62,469 nt of DNA from positions 1 to 62,469 of the forward strand of contig CATNDJ010000012.1 of NCBI GenBank assembly GCA_950097265.1, read 5' to 3'. This document shows positions 17,832-26,468 of this stretch, piece by piece (position 1 is the first letter of the stretch; the number at the start of each line of letters is the position of its first letter). The DNA is from an uncultured Oscillibacter sp. (GTDB taxonomy: Bacteria > Bacillota > Clostridia > Oscillospirales > Oscillospiraceae). A program made the translations under genes and the position numbers. Below the pieces are notes generated by a model. The model ran no database searches and had not been told where the DNA came from. It worked only from the letters and a program-made list of their open reading frames with translations.

Positions 17832-18872
17832 ATGGAACTGGGGAAAAAAATCCGCGTGATGGTGGTGGACGACTCCGCCTTGGCCCGGAACCTGATCATT
17901 CAGGGCCTCTCGGCCCATCCCAGGATCGAGGTGATCGGCTATGCCATCAACACCCTGGACGCGAAACAGAAGCTGCCCCGCCTGAAGCCGGACGTGGTCA
18001 CCATGGACGTGGAAATGCCCGGCCAGAGCGGCATCGACTTTTTGAAGGAGTACCTGCCCAGTAACCCGGTGCCGGTCATCCTCTGCTCCTCCCTGAACCT
18101 GAAGGTGTTCGACGCGCTGAACGCCGGCGCGGTGGATTTCGTCCGCAAGCCCGATGTGCAGGAGAGCAAGGAAGTCTTCATCACCAACCTCACGCAGAAG
18201 GTGCTGGTGGCGTCCATGGCCAGGCCCCGCTCCGCCCCGCTGCGGAGTCCCTCCGTGGCGGTGGACACGCCGAACCTGGGGGGCGGCTCCGCCCTGGACC
18301 GGGTTCTGGTGGGCCTGGGGGCCTCCACAGGAGGCACGGAGGCGACCCTGGAGGTCATGCGCCGCCTGCCGGCGGACATCCCGCCCATGGTCATCGTCCA
18401 GCACATGCCCAAGGGCTTTACCCAGATGTATGCCGACCGGCTGAACCGCATCTGCAAGATGGAGGTCCGGGAGGCCCGGAACGGCGACGAGCTCCACCGG
18501 GGGCTGGCCCTGGTGGCCCCGGCGGACCTTCAATGCCGGGTGGTGCGCATCGGCGATAAATACACCGTCTCCTGCACGCCGGGGGAGAAGGTCAGCGGAC
18601 ACCGCCCGTCGGTGGACGCCATGTTCCACTCCATGGCGGACGTGGTCCGGTGCAAGATGGTGGGCATCATCATGACCGGCATGGGCCAGGACGGCGCCGC
18701 CGGGCTGCTGGAGATGCGGAAGAAGGGGGCCTACACCATCGGCCAGGACAAGGAATCCAGCGTGGTGTACGGCATGCCCATGGTGGCCAACGACATCGGG
18801 GCCGTCTGCGTCCAGGCGTCCTGCGAAAACGTGGCCAGCGTGCTGCTGCGGCACTTGAAAACCCTGCACTGA
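17832..18872 (+). CDS. cheB: Chemotaxis methylesterase/deamidase CheB
   Basis: 346 residues. The receiver domain has DD at 13-14 and phospho-acceptor Asp59 (TMDVEMPG). The methylesterase domain has the catalytic triad Ser165 (GASTGG), His191 (VQHMPKG) and Asp287 (GMGQDG). It demethylates or deamidates receptors when phosphorylated by CheA. AAGGAGGTGG lies 10-13 nt before the ATG. It is the last gene of the che operon and is followed by a strong terminator. Confidence 0.95.
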   Translation: MELGKKIRVMVVDDSALARNLIIQGLSAHPRIEVIGYAINTLDAKQKLPRLKPDVVTMDVEMPGQSGIDFLKEYLPSNPVPVILCSSLNLKVFDALNAGAVDFVRKPDVQESKEVFITNLTQKVLVASMARPRSAPLRSPSVAVDTPNLGGGSALDRVLVGLGASTGGTEATLEVMRRLPADIPPMVIVQHMPKGFTQMYADRLNRICKMEVREARNGDELHRGLALVAPADLQCRVVRIGDKYTVSCTPGEKVSGHRPSVDAMFHSMADVVRCKMVGIIMTGMGQDGAAGLLEMRKKGAYTIGQDKESSVVYGMPMVANDIGAVCVQASCENVASVLLRHLKTLH

Positions 18873-18890
18873 ACCGAAGGAATGCTTTGA

Positions 18891-18929
18891 ACGGGCCCCG
18901 TCTCCGGGAGGGAGGCGGGGCCCGTTTTT
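18891..18929 (+). terminator. Rho-independent terminator of the che operon
   Basis: Perfect 10-bp stem ACGGGCCCCG/CGGGGCCCGT with a 15-nt loop, followed by TTTTT. It lies 18 bases after the cheB stop. Confidence 0.9.
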
Positions 18930-19006
18930 GGGCAAAATGGACGTTCGGGGCCGCGGTTTCCCCGAACATATTTCCGCGTGAATCAAGAAAATTCTGCCTG
19001 CCGTCC

Positions 19007-19033
19007 TTAACTTTCCCGCCGTTTAGCCGATAT
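19007..19033 (+). promoter_or_regulatory. Sigma-D (sigma-28) promoter of the late flagellar operon
   Basis: TTAA, 15-bp spacer, then GCCGATAT. This is one base off the TAAA-N15-GCCGATAT consensus of B. subtilis sigma-D. It lies 51 bp upstream of flgM, exactly where a late-class flagellar promoter belongs, and after the che terminator. Confidence 0.8.
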
Positions 19034-19083
19034 GAATAATGAAGTGATAAGAAGTGGAATGCTGTCAAGAGCAAAGGATGTGA

Positions 19084-19395
19084 GTGAACATGTTGACTTC
19101 CGCCGGTTCCGGCCCCATCTCTTCCATCGGCCGGACAAAAACTTATTACACCGCTCAAAAGCGCGGAACGGCGGCGCAGCCCGCCTCCGGGCACAATTAC
19201 GACTCTGCCGAGTTCTCCGCCCCCGCGGGCCGGAGGAGCTTCCAGATGGAGGTGGTCAGCCGCCTCTCCCGGGAGGTGCGGACCGCCAACACCACCGGCG
19301 ATATCCAGGAGCTGCGCCGGGAGGTGTCCGCCGGGGAGTACCGGCCGGACCCCATGGCCATCGCGGGCCGGATGCTGTTCCTGGTGGAGGAATAA
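19084..19395 (+). CDS. flgM: Anti-sigma-28 factor FlgM
   Basis: 103 residues. The C-terminal half matches FlgM: VSRLSREV..AN, then REVSAGEYRPDPMAIAGRML. It binds sigma-28 until hook completion allows its export. GTG at 19084 has AAAGGA at good spacing; an in-frame ATG two codons later is the alternative start. The Ser/Gly/Thr-rich N-terminus is disordered, as expected for an exported protein. It is first in a sigma-D operon, forming the usual feedback loop. Confidence 0.88.
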   Translation: MNMLTSAGSGPISSIGRTKTYYTAQKRGTAAQPASGHNYDSAEFSAPAGRRSFQMEVVSRLSREVRTANTTGDIQELRREVSAGEYRPDPMAIAGRMLFLVEE

Positions 19396-19398
19396 GGC

Positions 19399-19887
19399 AT
19401 GGATGAGCTTTACCGTTCCTATCTGAATTTCCTGCGCTCCATGACCCGGGGCCTGGAGAGCCTGGCCGGACTGAACGAGAAGAAGCTGGCCGCCGTCCAG
19501 CAGGACGACCTGATGGGCCTGAACGAGCTTTTGAATCAGGAGCAGGCCCAGGCCCTGAACTTCCGGGGCCTGGAGCTGACACGGGATAAGCTGCTGCCCC
19601 AGCTGGGGCTGACGGGCGTGCCCCTGACCAAGGTCCCCGGCCGCTTCCCCCCCGCCATGCAGGAGGAGGCCCGGGAGGCGGTGGAAACGCTGCTGAGCCG
19701 CTATGAGGCCTACCGGCAGATTGCCGGGAAGACGCGGACGCTTTTGGAACAGAACCTCCACGAGGTGGACGGCATCATCGTGCAGCTGGGCGGCCCGCCG
19801 GCCGCCGCGCCGGGGGGCCCCGGCTATGGCCGGGAGCCGGAGGGCAGCGCCCCGCCCCCGTCCATGAAGACGGATTTCCGCGCCTGA
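19399..19887 (+). CDS. flgN: FlgN-like flagellar export chaperone
   Basis: 162 residues, largely helical, starting YRSYLNFLRSMTRGLESLAG with heptad-like Leu/Glu patterns, and ending in a Pro/Gly-rich tail after residue 130. FlgN family proteins are chaperones for hook-associated FlgK and FlgL, and this gene lies directly between flgM and flgK. Sequence conservation in this family is low, so the call rests mainly on position, size and helicity. Confidence 0.75.
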   Translation: MDELYRSYLNFLRSMTRGLESLAGLNEKKLAAVQQDDLMGLNELLNQEQAQALNFRGLELTRDKLLPQLGLTGVPLTKVPGRFPPAMQEEAREAVETLLSRYEAYRQIAGKTRTLLEQNLHEVDGIIVQLGGPPAAAPGGPGYGREPEGSAPPPSMKTDFRA

Positions 19888-19918
19888 CATGCGTGAGACA
19901 TAGAAGGAGTATTTCGAT

Positions 19919-22396
19919 ATGGGCATTGGTACCTTTGGATCCTTTACGCAGGCCCGCCTGGCCATTTACGCGGCCCAGACCGGCATTACCGTAACGGGAA
20001 ACAATATTTCAAATATCAACACCCCGGGCTACACCCGGCAGCGGCTGAACCAGGTGAGCCTTTACGTCGCCGGGGCGGACCGCTATTACGCCGAGGGCGA
20101 CATCCGCACGGGCCAGGGCACGCTGGTGAAGAGCCTTTCTCAGATCCGTAGCCCCTATCTGGACATCCGTTACCGGACGGAGAGCGCCAAGCTGGGCTAT
20201 GCCGACGCCAAAATGGAGGCCCTGAACGAGATCCAGCAGATTCTGGACGAGGTGGGCAAAGGCGACGAGACCAAGGGCGAGGGGGGCCACGGCATCCTAG
20301 GCCTGGAGTTCGCCAAGCTGGCCGAGGCCTTCAAGAACCTGGTGGACCAGACGGGACACCAGGAGTACGACAACACCGTCCGGACCATTTCCCAGAATCT
20401 GGTTACCCTGTTCAACCGCTACGCCAACGACCTGGAGCAGGTCCGGGAAAACACCGTCACGAAGCTGGAGCAGAACTTGGATGAGGTAAACGGCTACCTG
20501 TCCACCATCCGCTCCCTGAACGAGGAAATTCGCAAGAGCGAGATTTACGGAGACCCGGCCCTGGAGCTCCGGGACGAGCGGAACGTGGCGATTGACAAGC
20601 TCTCCGAGCTGATTGATATTAACGTGACTTACAGCGAGGAGGAAATCGCCGCCGGGCTGAAGGTGGAAAAGCTGACCATCCGCCTGGACGACGCCAACCC
20701 GGACAAGTCGGTCCTTTCCGACGAGGCGCTGCTGGTGGACGGCATTTACAGCGGCGAGCTGCGTTTGAACAAGGTGCCGGTGACCCGGGAGATAGACCCC
20801 AACGACCCCACGACGCTGCCATTTTGGAACGACGCGCTGAACCAGGCGGTGGCCACGAAGGACGAGGCCACTATGGAGAAGATAAAAAACCCGGACTGGG
20901 ACCAGGTGGACCCAAACACGGAATACCTGGGCACGGACGGAAAGCCCACCGATCTGCTCCACGCCGCCGAGGGGCCGAAGGCAAACGCCGGCTACCTGCC
21001 CTACCTGACCGAGGAGGGCAAGCCCACGGCGGAGCTCAAGGAGGCCCAGAAAATCACCGATCCCAATTACAATATGATCATCACCACGCTGAAAAATAAA
21101 GTGGGCGAGCTCCACACGGCAATCACCAAGGGAGACGTCAAGGTGGTCCAGGGGACGGACATGGTAGACGACGGCAAGGGCAACCCGATTTCGATTGAGG
21201 ATTTGATCAAGCAGGGCGGCCGGGACAGCTTCACAGTGGAAACGCTGAACAAGCCCCACGAGGGCGATACCACGCTGATGATCTATAAGCGGGAGCAGCT
21301 GCCCAACAAGAAGATTATCTACACCCAGCAGATGGTGACCCAGGAGGTCTCCAAAAAAGTCAAACTGGACGACAACGACCTCAACGGAAAGATTCAGGCC
21401 TGGCGGGAGATGCTCACGGAGAAGGGCGAGTTTACGGACCAAGACGTAATCGACGGCATCGACGAAAACGCCGGCGGCAAGCGGGGCATTCCCTACTACC
21501 AGAGGTCCCTGGACCTGCTGGCCAACCAGTTTGCCAAGGTGATGAACGAGGCGAACCAGGGCTTCCTGACGGATACCGAAGGCAACTACATCCACGCGGA
21601 AAAAAATGACGCGGGAGAGGAAATCGGCGTCCCGATTACCATCAAGGTCAACAATGGCACGGAACAAAAAATTAACAAGAACTGGAGCCAAATGAGCAAG
21701 GACGCGCAGGACGCGCTCATCGCCGCCACGGGCCTCACCGATCAAATCATGGAGGATGAGGGACTGGAGGGCAAGGACGTTTTGGACGCCTATCTGAAAG
21801 GTCAGAGCTGGAATAACGGCCAGTTTGAGCCGGAGGACTGGAAGGCCGCCAATGGGGCCAAGGGCATCTTTGTGGGCGGCGTGCTGTTCAGCAACAACTC
21901 CGGAAACGACGACCCCTCCGGAATCAACGCCTTTAACATTTCGATTTCCAACACCTGGCAGAAGACCCACCTCCTGGTCTGCGACTACGCCTGCCCCAAG
22001 GACAAGACGGAGCCCGCCTCCGGCGCCAGCGACAACATCCGCCACTTCGAGTACCTGGTGGACGGGCAGAAGTTCGACTTCGTCCCCACGGACCTGGACG
22101 GCTGTGAAAACGCCAGCGGAAAGCCGATGATCAACGCCACCTTCCACGAAATGTGGAACAACATCGGAAGCACCCTGGGCCAGGACCAAAAGCAGACCAA
22201 CACGGACCTGAACGCCAGCTATAAAAACGTCCTGTCCATCGATACGGAGCGAGACTCCGTGTCCTCTGTGGACTTCAACGACGAGGCCATGAATCTGATG
22301 ATGTACTCGAAGTCCTACAACGCCGCCTGCCGGCTGATGACCACCATAGACAGCGTGCTGGATAAGCTCATCAACGGCACCGGCATGACGACCTGA
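19919..22396 (+). CDS. flgK: Flagellar hook-associated protein FlgK (HAP1), enlarged
   Basis: 825 residues. The N-terminus is the flagellar rod/hook signature (ARLAIYAAQTGITVTGNNIS, then NTPGYTRQR). The C-terminus has the matching coiled-coil segment ending DEAMNLMMYSKSYNAACRLM. The middle, about 230-650, is much larger than the roughly 500-600 residues usual for Bacillus/Clostridium FlgK and carries Asp/Lys-rich surface-like sequence. FlgK joins hook to filament. Good AGAAGGAG ribosome site. Confidence 0.92.
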   Translation: MGIGTFGSFTQARLAIYAAQTGITVTGNNISNINTPGYTRQRLNQVSLYVAGADRYYAEGDIRTGQGTLVKSLSQIRSPYLDIRYRTESAKLGYADAKMEALNEIQQILDEVGKGDETKGEGGHGILGLEFAKLAEAFKNLVDQTGHQEYDNTVRTISQNLVTLFNRYANDLEQVRENTVTKLEQNLDEVNGYLSTIRSLNEEIRKSEIYGDPALELRDERNVAIDKLSELIDINVTYSEEEIAAGLKVEKLTIRLDDANPDKSVLSDEALLVDGIYSGELRLNKVPVTREIDPNDPTTLPFWNDALNQAVATKDEATMEKIKNPDWDQVDPNTEYLGTDGKPTDLLHAAEGPKANAGYLPYLTEEGKPTAELKEAQKITDPNYNMIITTLKNKVGELHTAITKGDVKVVQGTDMVDDGKGNPISIEDLIKQGGRDSFTVETLNKPHEGDTTLMIYKREQLPNKKIIYTQQMVTQEVSKKVKLDDNDLNGKIQAWREMLTEKGEFTDQDVIDGIDENAGGKRGIPYYQRSLDLLANQFAKVMNEANQGFLTDTEGNYIHAEKNDAGEEIGVPITIKVNNGTEQKINKNWSQMSKDAQDALIAATGLTDQIMEDEGLEGKDVLDAYLKGQSWNNGQFEPEDWKAANGAKGIFVGGVLFSNNSGNDDPSGINAFNISISNTWQKTHLLVCDYACPKDKTEPASGASDNIRHFEYLVDGQKFDFVPTDLDGCENASGKPMINATFHEMWNNIGSTLGQDQKQTNTDLNASYKNVLSIDTERDSVSSVDFNDEAMNLMMYSKSYNAACRLMTTIDSVLDKLINGTGMTT

Positions 22397-22417
22397 TAAG
22401 AAGGAGGAAGAAGCCCT

Positions 22418-23770
22418 ATGATTCCAAGAATGACCACCGTAGGCACGCTGAAAAATTACCGTTACACGCTGAACGGGTCCAACAATACCATGACCAAAGC
22501 GATGAATACGGTTCTCACCCGGCGGCTCTTCAACTCCTACGGCGAGGACCCTGCCCTGGCCACCCGGTGCTTTCAGATCCGCCATTCCTATTGGCGGGCC
22601 AACAGCCAGCTGAACGTGAACGAATCCCTGCGCCACAAGTACGACGTGGCTTGGGCGGCCCTGAGCAATATGTCCACGGACCTTTACGCCCTGGCGGAGG
22701 ACACGGGCCTGGGGGACATCGTCCGGGGCGAGAGCGATTCCACGGGCCCGGGCCGCACGGCCCTGGGCCAGTCCCTGATGGCCAAGGCCCAGGACCTGAC
22801 CCAGATCATGAACGCCCGCTACGGCGAAAACTACGTCTTCAACGGGGCGGATACCCTGAACGCCCCCTTTACCTGGGACCCGCAGAAGAACCCGTACTAC
22901 ATCGACCCGGATGTAGCCCAGGAGAAGGCGGTGGACGCCAACCTGACGGCCGATGAGAGAGCGCGGTATGGGAAGGCCTGCAAATACCTGGACGCCGCCA
23001 CCAATCAACCGACCAACGACGAAGCCGCCGCGACGCCCGCCGGAGCGACGGCGCCGACGCCGAACCCCGACTATGACGAGGATACCTCCTACCGCTATCT
23101 GACGGAGAACGGCGGCAAGACCAACCAGATATCCGAAGCCGCCAAGGTCCTCTGCTACCGGGGCGTGCCCGTGGATTCCAACGACTCCGCGGATAAGGAG
23201 AAAATGGAGTATTTTCTGAACGGCGAATCCAAGTATATCGACGTGGGCCTGGGCCACAAGGAGAAGGACGGCGAAGTGATTTCCTCCACCGTGTTCGACT
23301 GCTCCCTGCAGGGGCTCTACTACCTGGGCGGCTACGGTACCAAGAGCGTGGAAGTGGAAAATGAGGACGGGACGAAAACCACGGTGTCCGGCATCCCCAA
23401 CAACATCATTTCCGTAGTCAATGAAATGGGGAAGATTCTCCAGCGCTGCGATAAGAGCAGCGGAGATTTCGCCCCCGGCACCGACGACGAGGTGCGCCTC
23501 CAGGCGCTGTTCCAGGAGTATGAGAACAGCACCAGCGCCTTCCGGGAGCGCTGGACGGAGATGGATACCCAGAGCGGCTTCCTCCGGGACAACAGCGAGC
23601 TGCTCACCGACACGTCGGACTCCCTGAAGCAGCAGTATATGGAGCTGGAGGATGCGGACCCCGCGGCGGCCATTTCGGACTTCATGTTCGCCCGCTACTG
23701 CTACGACGCGGCTTTGAAGGTGGGCAACAGCGTGCTGTCCCAGAGCCTGATGGATTACATGAATTTCTAA
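22418..23770 (+). CDS. flgL: Flagellar hook-associated protein FlgL (HAP3)
   Basis: 450 residues. Flagellin-like N-terminus (MTTVGTLKNYRYTLNGSNNTMTKAM with the RLFNSYGEDPA segment) and C-terminal helix DAALKVGNSVLSQSLMDYMNF. About 150 residues larger than common FlgL, with an Asp/Ala/Pro-rich insert in the middle; flgK is also enlarged. It caps the hook-filament junction next to FlgK. AGAAGGAGG upstream. Confidence 0.9.
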   Translation: MIPRMTTVGTLKNYRYTLNGSNNTMTKAMNTVLTRRLFNSYGEDPALATRCFQIRHSYWRANSQLNVNESLRHKYDVAWAALSNMSTDLYALAEDTGLGDIVRGESDSTGPGRTALGQSLMAKAQDLTQIMNARYGENYVFNGADTLNAPFTWDPQKNPYYIDPDVAQEKAVDANLTADERARYGKACKYLDAATNQPTNDEAAATPAGATAPTPNPDYDEDTSYRYLTENGGKTNQISEAAKVLCYRGVPVDSNDSADKEKMEYFLNGESKYIDVGLGHKEKDGEVISSTVFDCSLQGLYYLGGYGTKSVEVENEDGTKTTVSGIPNNIISVVNEMGKILQRCDKSSGDFAPGTDDEVRLQALFQEYENSTSAFRERWTEMDTQSGFLRDNSELLTDTSDSLKQQYMELEDADPAAAISDFMFARYCYDAALKVGNSVLSQSLMDYMNF

Positions 23771-23818
23771 ACAGCAGGTAAACTATATTTTTTCAGAGGA
23801 AGGAGTGCGCCATGACCT

Positions 23819-24427
23819 ATGAGACAGCTTCTTGAAATCACCAGCGTGCCCATTGAAATCGAGATGCGGACATCCCGGGCGCAGCTGCAGTACACCCGGG
23901 GCACGGCGGAATTGGAGATTTCCCGCGACAAGAAGGGCCTGAGCATTAAAAGCAGGCCCATCCAGCTGAATATGGATACCTTTGAGATGCGCCAATCCAT
24001 CGTTCCCTCCGCCACCCGCAGCATCGAGCAGAGCGCCCAGAAGGGCCAGCAGGCGGCCTACAGCGCCACCGCTGCCCGTGCGCAGGAAGGAGAACTCTAC
24101 TTGAAAGCCCAGCTTGGCGAAGACGTGCAGGCACAGCTGGCAAAGACTGCCATCAGCGAGCAGATGTACAGCCAGCCTGCTATGGACTTTATTCCCTCCG
24201 AGGCCCCGGAGATCGACTGGAACCCGGGAGAGATGAACATCCGCTACGAGATGGATAAGCTGAATTTCGACTGGCGGATCAACCAGACGGAATTTGAGTT
24301 TGTCCCCGGGGACATCGAGATTTCCGTCAAGCAGAAAGCGGAAGTCATCATTAAGTATATCGGCGGCCCCCTCTACGTGCCCCCCTCCGCCGATCCCAAC
24401 TACGAGCCGGTGGATGTGAAGGCATGA
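23819..24427 (+). CDS. yviE: YviE-like flagellar-cluster protein (DUF6470)
   Basis: 202 residues opening with the repeated short strand pattern of YviE: LEITSVPIEIEMRTSRAQLQY, then ELEISRDKKGLSI. It lies between flgL and fliW, as in B. subtilis. No function is established for the family. The usable ATG is 13 nt from AGGAG, while an out-of-frame ATG sits at ideal spacing and would give only seven codons. Its stop overlaps fliW by 4 bases. Confidence 0.85.
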   Translation: MRQLLEITSVPIEIEMRTSRAQLQYTRGTAELEISRDKKGLSIKSRPIQLNMDTFEMRQSIVPSATRSIEQSAQKGQQAAYSATAARAQEGELYLKAQLGEDVQAQLAKTAISEQMYSQPAMDFIPSEAPEIDWNPGEMNIRYEMDKLNFDWRINQTEFEFVPGDIEISVKQKAEVIIKYIGGPLYVPPSADPNYEPVDVKA

Positions 24428-24879
24428 CAGAGACGCTGAAGCTCCAGACCAAATATTTTGGGGAGATCGAGTACGACGCCGGAGACGTGGTCCGCTTTCC
24501 CGAGGGACTTTTCGGCTTCGAGGAGGAGCAGGGCTTCCTGTTCCTGCCCTTCGAGGGCGGCGGGCTGCTCTGCCTCCAGAGCGTGAAGACCCCTGCCCTG
24601 GCCTTTGTGGTGCTGGACCCCTTCACGCTGAAGCCGGACTATGCGCCGGAGCTGGAGCCCTCGGAGCTGAGGGCCTTTGGCGTGAAGGAAGTGGGCGAGC
24701 TGGCCTTTTACGTGCTCTGCGCGGTGAAAAACCCGGTCTCCGCCAGCACGGTAAACTTGAAGTGCCCCCTGGCCGTCCATCCCGAGACCCGGGAGGCCAG
24801 GCAGGTCATTATGGAGCGGTATGAGATGCGGCATCCCCTGGCCGAGTTCAGCCGCGGGGAGGAGGCCGCGCCGTGCTGA
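24424..24879 (+). CDS. fliW: Flagellar assembly factor FliW (CsrA antagonist)
   Basis: 151 residues with the FliW pattern: strand KYFGEIEYDAGDVVRFPEGL-type opening, FGFEEE, then VNLKCPLAVHPETREARQVI near the C-terminus. FliW binds CsrA and flagellin, so free flagellin releases CsrA to repress flagellin translation. Here the stop overlaps the csrA start, fitting a coupled pair. Confidence 0.93.
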   Translation: MTETLKLQTKYFGEIEYDAGDVVRFPEGLFGFEEEQGFLFLPFEGGGLLCLQSVKTPALAFVVLDPFTLKPDYAPELEPSELRAFGVKEVGELAFYVLCAVKNPVSASTVNLKCPLAVHPETREARQVIMERYEMRHPLAEFSRGEEAAPC

Positions 24880-25142
24880 TTTTACAGCGCAGGACCGGCG
24901 AGTCCCTGGTGATAGGGGAGGACGTTAGAATTTCCGTGGTATCCATCGAGGGGAGCCGGGTCCGTCTGGCCATCTCGGCTCCGCCGGAGGTGTCCATTCT
25001 CCGCAGCGAGCTGTTGGACGCCAAGCTGGTCAACCAGGATTCCGCCGTTGAGGAGGCGGCCCCCGCAGAGCTGCTGGGGCTGCTGGGCGGAATGCCTGTG
25101 CCCAAAAAGCAAGAGAAAGGAGAGTCCAGCGATGATGAATGA
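24873..25142 (+). CDS. csrA: Carbon storage/flagellin translation regulator CsrA
   Basis: 89 residues. Core matches CsrA: MLILQRRTGESLVIGEDVRI, then RLAISAPPEVSILRSEL. GTG start inside the fliW end. It binds GGA-containing mRNA leaders and is held in check by FliW. A C-terminal tail of about 25 residues, acidic and Pro/Lys-rich, is longer than in B. subtilis CsrA. The start of the next small gene overlaps its 3' end. Confidence 0.93.
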   Translation: MLILQRRTGESLVIGEDVRISVVSIEGSRVRLAISAPPEVSILRSELLDAKLVNQDSAVEEAAPAELLGLLGGMPVPKKQEKGESSDDE

Positions 25143-25308
25143 CATTGCCATGGCCGCGATGGAGATGAGCTCCGCGCGGCTGGAGATGCAGTACGCCATG
25201 ACCCTGCAAAAACGGACCATGACGGACATGGAGCAGCAGGCGATGGGTGAGCTGGCCATGCTGCCTCCCACCCCCGGCGTCGGCGACTATATCGACACCT
25301 ACGCCTGA
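25132..25308 (+). CDS. YjfB-like small putative motility protein
   Basis: 58 residues from the ATG at 25132, which has AAAGGAG 8 nt upstream and overlaps the csrA end by 11 bases. Sequence is Met/Ala-rich and helical: AMAAMEMSSARLEMQYAMTL, then MTDMEQQA, matching the YjfB family of small proteins found with flagellar genes. No biochemical role is known. It is the last gene of the flgM operon, directly before a terminator. Confidence 0.75.
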   Translation: MMNDIAMAAMEMSSARLEMQYAMTLQKRTMTDMEQQAMGELAMLPPTPGVGDYIDTYA

Positions 25309-25321
25309 TATGCCTGAAAAG

Positions 25322-25356
25322 AAGGCCGGAGCTCAAAGGGCTCCGGCCTTGCGTTT
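25322..25356. terminator. Bidirectional terminator between flagellar operon and lexA
   Basis: Perfect 10-bp stem AAGGCCGGAG/CTCCGGCCTT with a 9-nt loop, then GCGTTTT on the plus strand. It lies between two convergent transcription units, so it can serve both. Confidence 0.8.
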
Positions 25357-25369
25357 TCAGAGCGGGTGC

Positions 25370-25960
25370 TTAATAGTGCCGCACCACGGCGGACACCTTT
25401 CCCAAAATCTGGGCGTGGGTGCCGTCGATGGGGGAGTAGTCGTCGTTTTCCGGCAGCAGCCAGATTTGTCCGTTTTGGAGGGAGAGGCGCTTTACCGTGG
25501 CTTCGTCCTCAATCATGGCCACCACGATCTCCCCGTGCCGGGCGGTGGGCTGGCTGTGAACCACCACCAGGTCCCCGGGCAGGATCCCGGCGCCCAGCAT
25601 GGACTCGCCCCGGACCCGCAGGGCGAAGTACTCCCCCTCCCGGCCTCCGGCGTCGAAGGGGAGGTAGTCTTCGACGCACTCTTCCGCCAGGATGGGGCTG
25701 CCGGCGGCCACGTTGCCCACGATGGGCACCCGGTCCCTGGGGGCGGGGGCTTCGGTGAGGGCGATGGCGCGGCCCTTTCCGGCCCCCTTGGCGATGACGC
25801 CGGCCTCTTCCAGGTGCTTGAGGTGGAAGTGAACGGTGGAGGGGGACTTCAGGCCCACCGCGTCGCCGATCTCCCGCACGGAGGGCGGGTAGCCCTGGGT
25901 CTGGATGCAGGAGACAATGTAGTCGTAGACCTTCTGCTGCATGTGGGTGAGCTTCGCCAT
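25370..25960 (-). CDS. lexA: SOS repressor LexA
   Basis: 196 residues from the ATG at 25960, chosen because AGGAGG lies 9 nt upstream; an in-frame extension has no ribosome site. N-terminal winged helix includes PPSVREIGDAVGLKSPSTVH. The cleavage site Ala86-Gly87 (VAAGS), Ser120 (GESM) and Lys157 (ATVKR) form the self-cleavage machinery. It represses DNA-damage genes and is cleaved with RecA. Its own promoter carries a Gram-positive SOS box, indicating autoregulation. Confidence 0.96.
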   Translation of the reverse strand: MAKLTHMQQKVYDYIVSCIQTQGYPPSVREIGDAVGLKSPSTVHFHLKHLEEAGVIAKGAGKGRAIALTEAPAPRDRVPIVGNVAAGSPILAEECVEDYLPFDAGGREGEYFALRVRGESMLGAGILPGDLVVVHSQPTARHGEIVVAMIEDEATVKRLSLQNGQIWLLPENDDYSPIDGTHAQILGKVSAVVRHY

Positions 25961-26003
25961 AAACAGGACCTCCTGAGCGCCGCTGGGCGCATTCATTTTC
26001 CCC

Positions 26004-26032
26004 AGTATAGCACAACGAAAGAGAAAAAGCAA
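26004..26032 (-). promoter_or_regulatory. lexA promoter
   Basis: Minus-strand TTGCTT, 17-bp spacer, TATACT. The -35 is overlapped by the SOS box. Confidence 0.75.
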
Positions 26033-26043
26033 ACATTTGTTTG
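26030..26043. promoter_or_regulatory. LexA-binding SOS box
   Basis: CAAACATTTGTTTG is palindromic in its arms and matches 12 of 14 positions of the Gram-positive consensus CGAACRNRYGTTYG. It overlaps the lexA -35 element. Confidence 0.8.
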
Positions 26044-26066
26044 AAGCGTTTCGGCGGAGATTTCAA

Positions 26067-26104
26067 AAAAACCGCCCCCCGGTTTTTCCCGAGAGGCGGT
26101 TTTT
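26067..26104. terminator. secG terminator
   Basis: 10-bp stem AAAAACCGCC/GGCGGTTTTT with an 18-nt loop. T/A runs on both sides make it potentially bidirectional. It starts 9 bases after the secG stop on the minus strand. Confidence 0.8.
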
Positions 26105-26113
26105 CAGATCCAA

Positions 26114-26344
26114 TCAGCCGAGAATCAGCAGCACCAGGGTCAGAACCAGGAACAGGGCTCCGATCCACTTGGTGGCCCGGGCCAGTTTGGCGTCCATGGT
26201 CTTGGCCTTGTTCTTGGCCAGGAAGGAATCGGCCACGCCGCCGATGGCGCCGGAGAGGCCGGCGCTCTTGCCGGACTGGAACAGGACGATGAGGATGATG
26301 CCCAGCCCGCAGAGGAGCTGCAAAATGGTGATGGCGATTTTCAA
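26114..26344 (-). CDS. secG: Preprotein translocase subunit SecG
   Basis: 76 residues with two hydrophobic segments (about 2-22 and 54-75) around the conserved loop LFQSGKSAGLSGAIGG. Part of the SecYEG channel. The start codon is TTG, with GGAGG 9 nt upstream and no other start nearby. Monocistronic, with its own promoter and terminator. Confidence 0.93.
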   Translation of the reverse strand: MKIAITILQLLCGLGIILIVLFQSGKSAGLSGAIGGVADSFLAKNKAKTMDAKLARATKWIGALFLVLTLVLLILG

Positions 26345-26400
26345 GACGTTCTACCTCCAATAAGATCACGCGAAGCGTGAAGCGTGTTTGACAGCTTCTT

Positions 26401-26429
26401 ATCATACCACAACGTTTCCGGGTTTTCAA
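26401..26429 (-). promoter_or_regulatory. secG promoter
   Basis: Minus-strand TTGAAA, 17-bp spacer ending GTGG, then TATGAT. A small hairpin (CACGC/GCGTG) lies in the leader. Confidence 0.7.
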
Positions 26430-26468
26430 GTGGTATTCCGGAAAATTCTCCGGAAATTCTGCGGGCTC

